Shown here: piece after piece, positions 35,118 through 46,900 of the stretch
How positions within the stretch are numbered: the stretch's first letter is position 1
How the letters are laid out: each line of letters opens with the position of its first letter
Assembly: GCA_903813345.2 (NCBI GenBank)
Contig: CAIIXF020000002.1
Coordinates: 30,004,926 to 30,068,925, forward strand
Direction of reading: 5' to 3'
Length of the DNA stretch: 64,000 bases
From: Owenia fusiformis
Lineage: Eukaryota > Annelida > Polychaeta > Sabellida > Oweniidae
Made by a program: the position numbers and the translations under genes
The notes under the pieces: generated by a model
Seen by the model: the letters and a program-made list of their open reading frames with translations, nothing else
What the model was told of the DNA's origin: nothing
Databases searched by the model: none

Positions 35118-35700
35118 CAATCTTGAGAGGAAATTGACTTTGGAAAAAATGATCAAAAGGGGGGTATATGGGGCGGCACATAGGTATTAAGAAGTATATT
35201 GGAGTGAAAATTAACATAATATTATTATACGTATTTTGAAAATTTTGAAGCTGCCATTGATAACGTCATTTTTGGCAATTTTGACCAATCAGAGATGTAC
35301 GAGGGTTGTCCCAGAAGTAATGCACTATATGTCTTCTCAACACAGGTTTACTTTGTAAGCGTATTTCTTTTGACTCTAATTGGGTTATTCCCCCTCTTAT
35401 GCTACGTCATAGCATCAGTATGAGTATACAACAGATCTGGCAATTGAAAAGCCGTTCTCACGTATCACAACCGCATACATGTACCGCAGCATAATAAAAC
35501 TATAAATCTAACATTTCGAATATTTAAATTATTAATCATTCCGTGACATCAAGACCCCTTATAGTTGGAACCCTCGCTTATTTGCATAGATTAGATAATC
35601 TTTGTATTTGTAATGGTTTTACTGGAAACAGAATATATAATACATAAATTAAAGTATATCAATGGCTAAAGCGTCATGTTTATCTCTTTTATGTATGCTA
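35118..35700. other. Spacer between the duplication and the inverted-repeat structure
   Basis: No gene or RNA recognised. Contains a short stretch similar to other dispersed repeats of the window ('ttgaccaatcagagatg'). Confidence 0.5.
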
Positions 35701-35879
35701 CAATATGGGGGTTTAGTCCCTGATCTGGACCCTCTGAAAAAAAGTTCTGTTGTCCGGTATTTTCCCACATAAAATGATTGTACCGTTTGAAAGAACAGAC
35801 TTCCCTCTTAAAGAAAACACCTCTTCTATTGATGTAAACAGGGGCAAAAGGCACCAAAACGGGGTTAGACAAGGTGGCA

Positions 35880-36840
35880 TTCTGAAGTCTCACTTTCTTG
35901 TCATCACGATTCCAGGTAAACCATCAGACGGATTTACTTCAAATTTTCACACATGTTACATTGTAAGAAGTTCTAGAGCTGATTAACTTTGCGGCGGCCA
36001 TCTTGCATTCTGGTGGCCATCTTGGAATTTTTTTCAGATAAATATTGTCATCGCGATTCCACAAAAACCACATAACAGATGTACTTCAAATGTTCACACA
36101 TGTTACATGGTAAAAAGTCCTAGACCTCATTATTTTTTCTGTGGCCATCTTGCATTCTGGCAGCCATCTTGGAAGTTTTAAGATAAATCTTGTCATCACG
36201 ATTTCAGGAAATCCAAACGGATTTACTTCAAATTTCCACACATGTTACATGGTAAGAAAATATAGAGGTGAATAACTTTTCGGCAGCCATCTTGCATTCT
36301 GGCGGCCATCTTGGGAATTTTGGGATAAATCTTGTCATCGTGATTTCAGGAAAACAACAACAGATTAACTTCAAATTTTCACACATGTTACATGGTATGA
36401 AGTTCTAGAGCTGATTAACTTTTCAGTGGCCATCTTGCATTCTGGCAGCCATTTTGGAAGGTTTATAGATAAATCTTGTAATCACGATTCCAGAAAAACC
36501 ACTTCACAGTTTTACTTCGAGTTTTCACACATGTTACATGGTATGAAGTTCTAGAGCTGACTAACTTTTCGGTGGCCATGTTGCATTCCGTCGGCCATCT
36601 TGGAAGTTTTTAGATAAATCTTGTCATCACGATTCCATGAAAACCACGTAACAGTTTTACTTCAAATTTTCACACATGTTACATGGTAAGAAGTTATAGA
36701 GCTGATTAACTTTCCGATAGCCATCTTGCATTCTGGCGGCCATCTCGGAAGTTTGTAGATAAATCTTGTCATCACAATTCCAGAAAAACCACTTTACAGA
36801 TTTGCTTCAAATTTTCACACTTTATACATTTACATTCACA
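35880..36840. repeat. ~145-bp tandem units with paired GCCATCTTG motifs
   Basis: About seven units, each with 'ttcacacatgttacatggt', 'agttctagagctgattaac', then 'ggccatcttgcattctgg' and '.gccatcttgg'. Inverted counterparts run 39690-40320. The GCCATCTT core resembles the YY1-type consensus, an observation on motif only. Confidence 0.8.
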
Positions 36841-36986
36841 ATGGTCCCTTCCTGGTATATTTTTTTAGGTTTTATGACTGTTAAAATCTATAGTCTTGTT
36901 AAAGACCACTTTATAAACAGGTTTATTATTACTGGTGTAACTAACACAACGAAAAAAAATATAATTAATTTATTTGATTTTATATA

Positions 36987-38049
36987 CAGGGTGTCCGGAA
37001 AGTAAAGATACAAATGCTCTAATTTCATTAGATTTACCTGTTGTGAGATGAAATTGCTACAGATTGTAGAATGACATTGTAACAATTTATCCTGAAACTG
37101 TCATGACAAATTGTTTCAAAATAAAAAGTTATGGTTGTTATGGTAACAGGAGTCGCTGGTATGTGGAGCAACGTCACAATTATGTTTTATAATTCCTTTC
37201 TCCTGTTCATATCATCTTGACGCTCCGTCGCCTGTTACAATTATGCATCAAATTATGTACCACAACAGCAAAGGGATTAGTACTGTAACATTATTTAATC
37301 GTTTGACATAAGTACTGTTGTCCAGTATTATGTATTTTCCACCTTTATCTAAACATTCTTGATGCATTTGACCTGAGATTCAAAGACCTGACAAAACCTT
37401 TGCTGTCAGTCTCAAAGACTGCTGATAACATTGGCTTCCAGCCGAGTCTCATTTTTATGTTGAACTTCTCACAAATATTGCTTTAACATATTCATTAATG
37501 TAGAAGTCCAACGGGACATTATCAGGGAAATATGGGCCATTGTACAAAAAAGGTAAATGTCGAGACATTCAATTGTAAGATTTGTTTTCTTTACTTTGTG
37601 CATTGGAGCATTGCCTGTGGAGGTGCACTATTGACTTTCCTATTAATCCAGGGATCCTTTTTCTGAGCACTTATATACCCCTTTTCTTTGATTATACTTG
37701 TGACATTACATAGTTCTGATATGTATCAATGATATCGTTATACTAAAGAGAATACTGTGGCAGCAAGAATACAATATTGAACAAAGCAAAAAACTGACAA
37801 GAAATACAATAATAAACACTATTTCAAATGGTTAGATTTTAGCAATTTATCACAATTTAGCGACATCCTGGAACTGCCCTCACCACTGTAACTATGACAA
37901 CCATAACTTTAACACATTTAGACTATATGTTATAAAAGTTGGTAGATGTATTGTAATGTAGTTACTCTTCAATCTGTAGCGATTTCATTACAAAAAGACT
38001 AAATCTCTTAAAATTAGAATATTTGTATCTTCACTTTCCGGACACCCTG
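36987..38049. mobile_element. 1063-bp mariner-type element without transposase
   Basis: Ends CAGGGTGTCCGGAAAGT...ACTTTCCGGACACCCTG, flanked by TA on both sides. The inverted similarity extends about 100 bp inward with mismatches. The TA target and terminal motif fit Tc1/mariner. No frame encodes a DDE/D transposase. It is nested in the spacer of the larger inverted structure. Confidence 0.8.
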
Positions 38050-38159
38050 TAACATGAAATTATTTTTTCTTTTCGATAAAACATTGCTTATTAGAAATAT
38101 ATTTAGTTCTTCTATCACAAAGTTTATTTTGGTTCAGTAGATTTTTCTATACATTATTT

Positions 38160-39670
38160 TTATGTCACCAACACTAGTGATTGGGTGACATATTGTTATA
38201 GCTTCGAACGTTTATCTTGACACTGTTCAGTAGTTAATGTGTACTGTATACTTAACAAGGTGTGGTGACATTTTGCATGTTTCTGCATCGTCACTACTAT
38301 TGAAAGCTTATGTTGATATTGTAGCAGTGTTTTTTAAGTTCTTTTTGTTGGTACAATTAGTCTCCAAACCCTATACTTATATCGATCTGACACACAGTTT
38401 TAGTGCAGGTTTAAGTGATTTTTGTTGATTATTAAACGCAAAGAGCACATGTGTCTCGAACTCGCAACATTGTGGATACAGAGCCCATTCACATAGTTTG
38501 ACATGCTGGTGCTCTGAACCAGCTCGTTAGTTAATATCTGACTAAGAGACAGCTTGCTTTCCCGATGAAGAAACGTTATCTGCAGCTTTTATGAGTACTA
38601 TAGTATCTACAACTATTTTTGATCTTATGAGTATTGGATATCATTATTTTCAATTTTTCTTCAACATGTATTTTAATGACTTCAGTATGAATGGAATGTC
38701 CCTCGGAGTTGTGGTCGTTGATGAGGAATTGGTCATTGAACGGTGTGGATGCTGTTTATTCCCATGTTAGATTATTGTCTTGGGATATTCAGGTTTGATT
38801 TTTGTTTGCCAGTTTTACACTTTACAGTTTGCTTTTCCCACTAGGTTGCTTTACACTTTTTTCCTTTCTCATTTGTCATTTTTGTTTATATTTAGTAAGG
38901 ATATGATACGCAGGTCTCTCCTTCTGTGTGATCACCTGTTCAGAAGATAATTCAACTGCATGAAGAACATTTCGTTGACATGATGCACAGTGAAAGGTTT
39001 TTCACACATTTACATTTTCGTTTAAAAGGTGTTTTTAGCCCCATATTATATAATATTACATAATATTGTTTTTGTATTTGACTATACACATGTATGTTGT
39101 AAAATAATATGTATACATGTTATTTATTATTTGTGAAAAATTAATACAAGCAAATTGAGCCACCAACCGCATTGTTACATGTTGTTCTTTCTAATTGGGT
39201 AACGTAATAGTATCACATGACAGCAACGTGACATAAAAAAGAGCTTTAATTCCGTTATATACTCAGATCAAGGCCAATTTATTTAGCATACATTTCGCTC
39301 TCAAAAATCGCTGTGCAATAATGGATTTCAAAGAAATGTTTGACGCTTTCAATAATCTTTTTTCTTTTTGATGAAATGTAGTTATTTATTCTAAAAATCA
39401 ATCGATGTCATACACAAAATGCATTTAAGTGGTATAAAGTACAGAAGCAGAGTAAAAATATGTATTTTAGAATATCACCAAGTGTTACCCCATTGTAGCG
39501 CCTCTTGCCCATGTTTCTATCAATATAAAACATGATATCATACACCAAATATGCATTTATGTCGAATTATGTGGTTTAAAATACAGAAAAATAGATAACA
39601 TTCTCCTTAGAATACCACCTTGTGTAACCCCACTTTACTGTCTTTTGCCCCTGTTTATATCAATATAAAA
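38160..39670. other. Spacer of the inverted structure, no gene
   Basis: Contains a short hairpin ('atgtcacc...gggtgacat', 38162-38190). Two diverged blocks at about 39480-39530 and 39610-39660 resemble the arm sequence 'ttgcccctgtttacatcaat'. Nothing coding was recognised. Confidence 0.5.
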
Positions 39671-40977
39671 GGTAGCATGTAACCTTCCTTGTAACATGTG
39701 TAAAAGTTTCAAGAAAATCAGTAAAGTGGTTTTCCTGGAATCACAATGACATGATTTATCCAAAAAACTTCCAAGATGGCCGCCAGAATGCAAGATGGCC
39801 ACTGAAAGGTTAATTAGCTCTAGAACTTCTTACCATGTAATATGTGTGAAAATTTGAAGTAAATCCGTCTAATGGTTTACCTGGAAGCGTGATGACAAGA
39901 AAGTGTGACTTCAGAATACCACCTTGTCTAACCCCGTTTTGGTGCCTTTTGCCCCTGTTTACATCAATAGAAGAGGTGTTTTCTTTAAGAGGGAAGTCTG
40001 TTCTTTCAAACGGTACAATCATTTTATGTGGGAAAGTAAATCCGTTTGGTTTTCCTGAAATCGTGATGACAAGATTTATCTTTAAACTTCCAAGATGGCT
40101 GCCAGAATGCAAGATGGCCACCGAAAAAATAATGAGGTCTAGGACTTTTTACCATGTTACATGTGTGAACATTTGAAGTACATCTGTTAAGTGGTTTTTG
40201 TGGAATCGCGATGACAATATTTGTCTGAAAAAAATTCCAAGATGGCCACCAGAATGCAAGATGGCCGCCGCAAAGTTAATCAGCTCTAGAACTTCTTACC
40301 ATGTAACATGTGTGAAAATTTGAAGTAAATCCGTCTAATGGTTTACCTGGAAGCGTGATGACGAGAAAGTGAGACTTCAGAATGCCACCTTGTCTAACCC
40401 CGTTTTGGTGCCTTTTGCCCCTGTTTACATCAATAGAAGAAGTGTTTTCTTTAAGAGGGAAGTCTGTTCTTTCAAACGGTACAATCATTTTATGTGGGAA
40501 AGTACCGGACAACAAAACCCCTTTTCTAGAGCCCTTTTGGAAATCAGATCGGGGACTAGTTGTTCACGATGACATATGCCCTGTTCATACATTAAGTTAC
40601 CCTTTAACAATAGTGTTAGTATTGCATCCAAGTATTGCATCCATTTGGAGGATGATGTTCTATATAAGACTTAATTAAGTAAAGTAAATTCATATGTTAC
40701 TGGATATCTACACTAGTTTACCATAACGCATCAGTTGAATGTCACGTGGTTGATTGAAGCTTCAAAGCACAAATAGGAGTGAAACATGAAAAGGTAAGAA
40801 TACTGTTGGACATTCTTCAAAGAAAACCACGTTAATAACTTATAAAGATCATTGAATATGTTCTGTAATGCAAGGCAAAAGGCGAAATCAACCGAAATTC
40901 AACCGACCTTGAAATGTGATAACTAAGAGCTCTGACTATTTGTACGCTTTCGCATTAATGATGGATCCATCTTAGAT

Positions 40978-43900
40978 ATGAAATCATTTGGTATTTTCAG
41001 TTTAGCTGGAGTGTTTGTTTTCACACTTTCCTTGTTGAGGAGATTCGACGCCAACGAGGGAGAATGCTTCGTTGGAAAAATTATAGCCACGGAAGATGAT
41101 GTGGCGGGTACGTGTACAAAAACATGTCCAGACGCATCCGGGAATACTGGCCGAGCAGGGTGTGATTTGGTAAGTTAAATAAACTGCTCTGGGGTAGACA
41201 CATTACTGTTGTCTTCATAGATACAGTTGTCATCCCGATTTTGAAATTTGAACCACATTTACCATTGTCTTTTGAACAGTCCGATGGTAGAAACTCTAGG
41301 CTGAGTAGAATAAGACTTTGATTGACTGATGTACCAAACAAATTTAATCTGGATGCTGGGCTAAACATGCAGCTATTGAAAATCGAATCGAATACGAACC
41401 CCTGGCCTCCATTTGTGACAACAGTATCTGACTTTACTGTTGTCAGGGGGTACTGGTGTGTACGCTGCATATTGTAGCATTGGTCTGATTTTAGTTGTCG
41501 AATTGTCGCCAACATATGCAAGATTGGTCGAGCAGGTCTGAGAGATGTGACATCTGTGAATGCGACTGCTACAAGAATTGTAAAACAGGAGAAAAGTGCG
41601 AATCTGCTTCAGGAAATACAGTCACATATGTCTCGTGCGACAGTAAATGTTCAGGTACAGTAGGTTATCGCAAACAATTTCAGATGGATTCATTTATTAT
41701 CTGAAGGAAAAGTATATACAGTGATAATTAAGTCAATCTGACTCGGAGATATTTAGCTAGCAATCAACAAACTTTTTCATGTCGAAAAAGTAATTTACGT
41801 CATGCGTTATTGAGAATTTAAACATACCAAGTGTATCTCAACCAATCAGCTAAGAGCAATTTGATAGTGCATTTTTTATCGGTATATGCAGATCGGTATA
41901 TGCAGATTTTATTTTAATGAATTTAATGTTTTGATAATTAACTGACAGAGCAGTGCTAATAACGCAGATGCGAGTAGGAGGTGGCTCATTCGGGTCAGAT
42001 AGCATGGCGGGTATAGTAGAAAGTTCCGTTTAACTTAAATGACATCGGTTTAAGTGGTTCAATTTCCATATAGCCTTTATGTATCTAATAGTTATGCTGA
42101 TTAAAAAATGTCCAGTAAACGAAAATGTTATCTGTCGATTACAAGAAAAGATATTTCACTTTTTGTGACTGTAACATGGGGATTCAACCCGAACTAGAAA
42201 TCACATTTTCAAAATAAATAAAATTTTCAAAATTGATAAATAATTTTCGAAACCATATTTCTAGATGTACTTTTACATGCAGATTTCAAATATGACATCA
42301 CTTTGACTGAATTTTGAATATTAAGTGACGTAAATCAAGATTATTTCTACTCGCATCTAGTCTATTGCTAATATCAGAGTTGACGCTATGACGTGTCGCA
42401 AAAAGGTGGCGCATTTGTTTTTTAAGGGTATCGCGTGAATGTAACTTTGATTCCCCGGATTATAAGATAATATTCTAATTAAAGTTATATATCATTTTAA
42501 AGCTGTTTCGATGAAGTTTTTAGATCAACTACACTCCGTTCACGATTCTTGCGCGTTCTTTTTTAAAAAAGAGTTTTTTACCAAAACATCTGGCAAATAT
42601 CCCCTGTTGACACGTTACATTTTTTAGACTCCAGATTGAAAATCTGGAGTCTATTGTTTTTGCCTGTTTTCTTATTATTAGACTCCAGATTGAAAATCTG
42701 GAGTCTATTGTTTTTGCCTGTTTTCTTTATTATTAGACTCCAGATTGAAAATCTGGAGTCTATTGTTTTTGCCTGTTTTCTTATTATTAGACTCCAGATG
42801 AAAATCTGGAGTCTATTGCTTTTGCCAGTTTTCTTATTAGACTCCAGATGTAAATCTGGAGTCTATTGTTTTCGTCAGTATTCTTATTCTTTATTCTTTA
42901 TTATTATTCTTTATTATTCTTTCCCAGTTTTCTCGATAACCATAAGGCTTCCAATAAAGATCATTATTCAGTCAATTTATGTCCAGTATCTAGTTCCTCG
43001 GAAATTGGGTCAAATTTTTATATAGGTCAAAGGTCAAGAACTAGGTCAAATCTTACATTTTCAACATTCTGTCATTTATCTTCGTCGTTGTTAATCGTAA
43101 CTCCTAAATCTTTTTTTCATCATGTAGCTTAGAAAAAGCCAAAGCAAAGATATGACATTAGATTTTTGATTACGCTTACCGATTTTGAAATATAGCGTCC
43201 AGAAAGTAGGTCAAAATGTAAAGTTCTCCAAATTTAACATCTGAGTTATGAATTAAGGGTAGAATTTACTCAGGAATCGGAATCTGCAAACCAAATTTGG
43301 ATCGGACTTCCGGTTCGGAAGTTATGGCGTTTTGAAAGCTCAAAAATTGCTAAATTTGGTGCCCATGTTAAGTCAATGGGAAAAAAGATTTTTTTGAAGT
43401 CAAAAATACGAAATATAGACTGAGTTCAGCTAAATATAATGAAAGCTTTTAAAAGAATGGGACCTCAAAAGCCATCTAGCTTTAAAATTTGGACAACAAA
43501 ATGCCTAGGTCAAAATCTAGGTCAAATTCAAAGTTTTTCCTTATTTTTGCGATTCTGACACTACAAATTAATTATATTCTTCGAAATTTTGTATACATGT
43601 AGCCAAGAGTGTGCTAATAGTGTTAGCCCTTTGCCGTCAGAAAGTATTTTGCCCCAGTTTTGAGATATGGTGTCCGAAAAGTAGGTCAAAATAAAAAGTT
43701 CTCCAAATAAACGTTTGAGTTATGAATTAAGAATAGAATTTTCTCAGAAATCCGAATCTGCAAACCAAATTTCGATCCGACTTCCGGTTCCGAAATTATG
43801 GCGTGTCCAAAAAGTAGGTCAAAATAAAAATTCGCCAAATTTAACGTATGATTTATGAATTAGAGGTAGAATTTTGTCAGGAATCCGAATCTTTAAATCA

Positions 43901-46900
43901 AATTTAGATCCGACTTCCGGTTCGGAAGTTATGGCGTTTTGAAATTTCGGAAAATCGATCTGATGGTATCCTGATGGAAAGTCAAGAGTAGAGAAGAAAA
44001 TATTGAAAAATTCATTCATCCTTCCTATCTGATCCTATCCTATCCTTCCTATCTATCCTTCCTTCGTATCCTTTCCTTCCTATCCTCTCCTATCATATCC
44101 TTTCTTCCTATTCTGTTCTATCCTATCCTTCTTTCTCATTCTATCCTATCGTTCCTTCCCATTCTATCCTATCCTACCTTCCTATTTTATCCATCCATCT
44201 TATTCTGGATGACTCAGCTTATACTGGATGACTCGGCTTATTTTAGATGACTGGGCTTAAAAAAAGTCTAGATCTGGAGTCTGAAATTGAACTTCGTTCA
44301 ATTTCCAAAGTCTAGTTATTATTATTCTTTCTTTCCGAACACTTTTTCTCAGCAACTAGAAGGACTAACTTAAATCTGCTAACATAGTCAACTAGGTAAT
44401 GATATCTAGTTTCTGGGAAATTAGGTCAAATGTTTATCTAGGTCAAAGGTCAAGAACTAGGTCAAATCGTGGTTTTTCACTATTTTACAAGTTTTCTCAG
44501 TCGTCCTTCAGTATTTTCGCTCCGGTTTTTTTTCATCATGTTCCTTAGAAAAAGCTTATTGTGAATGGCAAACCGTTTTTCGATTACTCTTACCGATTTT
44601 GAGATATGGCGTCCGAAAAGTAGGTCAGAACATAAAAAGTTCTCTAAATTCAACGTGTGAATCATCAAATAAGTGTAGAATTATCTCAGGAATCCGAATC
44701 TGCAAACAAAATTTCGATCCGACTACCGGTTTGGAAGTAATGGCGTTTTGAAATCTCAAAAATCGCTAAATTTGGTGCCCATGTTAAGCCAATGGGAAAA
44801 AAGACTTTTTCGAAGTGTAAAATACAAGATATAGACTGAGTACAGCTTAACACAATGAATGCCTATAAAAGAAGGGGACCTCAAAAGCTACATAACTTCA
44901 AAATTTGGACACCAAAATGCCTAGGTCAAAATCTAGGTCAAATTCACAGCTTTTCCTTCTTTTTACGATTGTGACACTACACTTTAATTATTTGCTTCAA
45001 CATTTTGTATACAGGTAGCAAAGAGTGTGCTAATAGTGTTAGCCTTTTGCCGTCAGAAAGTATTTTGACCCACTTTTGAGATATGGTGTCCGAAATGTAG
45101 GTCAAAATAAAAAGTTCTCCAAATTTAACATATAAGCTATGAATTAAGGGTAGAATTTTCCCAGGAATCCGAATCTGCAAACCAAAATTCGATCCGACTT
45201 CCGGTTCGGAAGTTATGCCGTGTCCAAAAAGTAGGTCAAAATAAAAATTCGCTAAATTTAACGTATGTGTTATGAATTAGGGGTAAAATTTTCTCAGAAA
45301 TCCGAATCTGCAAACCAAATTTCGATCTGACTTCCCGTTCAGAAGTTATGGCGTTTTGAAAGCTCAAAAATCGCTAAATTTGGTGCCCCATGTTATGGCA
45401 ATGGGAAAAAAGATTTTTTTGAAGTGTAAAATACGAGATATAGACTAAGTACAGCTTTACATAATGAAAGCCTATAAAAGAAAGGGACCTCAAAATCTAT
45501 CTTGCTTCAAAATTTGAACACCAAAATGCCTAGGTCAAAATCTAGGTCAAATTCACAGCTTTTCCTTCTTTTTACGATTGTGACACTACACTTTAATTAT
45601 TTGCTTCAAAATTTTGTATACAGGTAGCAAAGAGTGTGCTAATAGTGTTAGCCTTTTGCAGTCAGAAAGTATTTTGACCCACTTTTGAGATATAGTGCCC
45701 GAAATGTAGGTCAACATGAAAGGTTCTCCAAATTTAACGTATGAGTTATGACTTAAGGGTAGGATTTTCTCAGGAATCCGAATCTGCAAATCAAATTTCA
45801 ATCCGACTATCAGTCAAATATTCCTACTTACCTACCTACCTACTCGGCTACCTACTTAGCTATCTACTTCTCAGCTACCTACTCAGCTACATACTTAGCT
45901 ACTTACTCAGCTACCTACTCAGTAGCTTACTCAGCTACTTGCTCAGCTGCCTACTAAGCTACTTACTCAATTACTTAATCATCTACTTACTCAGCTTCCT
46001 ACTCAGTTACTTACTCAGCTCTTTACACAAGTAAATCAATCTGGAGTCTTAAATTGAACTTTGTTCAATTTACCAATCTAGTTATTATTCTTTCTTCCTC
46101 CTAACAGATTTTCTCTCCAACTATAACATCTTACTTAATCCAACCTACATGGTTAACTAGGGAATCTATCTGGCTTTCTGGGAAATTAGGTCAAATTTTT
46201 ATCTAGGTCAAAGGTCAAGAACTAGGTCAAATCCAGTACTTTGTCACTTTTTCCCATTATCTCGGTCGTCCTTCAATATTTTTGATCCGGGTTTTTTTCA
46301 TTGTGCTCCTCATAAAAAAGTAGAAAAGCTATGGTCGATTTAGTTTTTTGGTATCTCAAACCGATTTCGAGATATCAGTGTCCGAAAACGAGGTCCAAAA
46401 AAAAGTTCTCCGAATCCAATGTCCAGGATATCAGTCTTATAGGAAATTTTCTCAGGATTCCGAATCTGAAAACCAAATTTCGATTTGACTTCCGGTTCAG
46501 AAGTTATGGCGTTTTGAAAATTCAAAAATCGCTAAATTTGGTGCCCCATGTTAATTCAATGGGAAAAAATATTTTTTTGAAGTGTAAAATACGAGATATA
46601 GACTAAGCACAGCTAAACATAATGGAAGCCCATAAAAGAAAGGGACCACAAGACCTTCTTTTCATAAAAATTTGGACACCAAAATGCCTAGGTCAAAATC
46701 TAGGTCAAATTCAAAGTTTTTCCATATTTTTGCGATTCTGACACTACAGATTAATTATATTCTTCGAAATTTTTTATACATGTAGCCAAGAGTGTGCTCA
46801 TAGTGTTAGCCTTTTGCCGTCAGAAAGTATTTCGACCCACTTTTGAGATATGGTGTCCGAAAAGTAGGTCAAACTAAAAAGTTCTCCAAATTTTACGTAT

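Larger units (their letters stand above)
35700..40560. mobile_element. Long inverted-repeat structure with tandem-repeat arms
   Basis: The left arm (about 35700-36840) and right arm (about 39690-40560) are inverted copies. The outer part includes 'ttgtccggta.tttcccacat', 'aatgattgtaccgtttgaaa' and 'aacggggttagacaaggtgg'; the right arm has two inverted copies of this part (near 39900-40030 and 40375-40510). The inner part is ~145-bp tandem units. The spacer is about 2.9 kb and contains a mariner-type element. No transposase was seen. The structure resembles fold-back elements with long internally repetitive inverted repeats. Confidence 0.75.

Noticed and set aside
42636-43025. 129-residue hydrophobic ORF
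   Set aside because: Translation of the five ~54-bp hairpin repeats and a TTATTC-rich tract.
45741-46034. Leu/Ser/Tyr-rich ORF that looks like membrane helices
   Set aside because: Direct translation of a CTACTCAG-type microsatellite.
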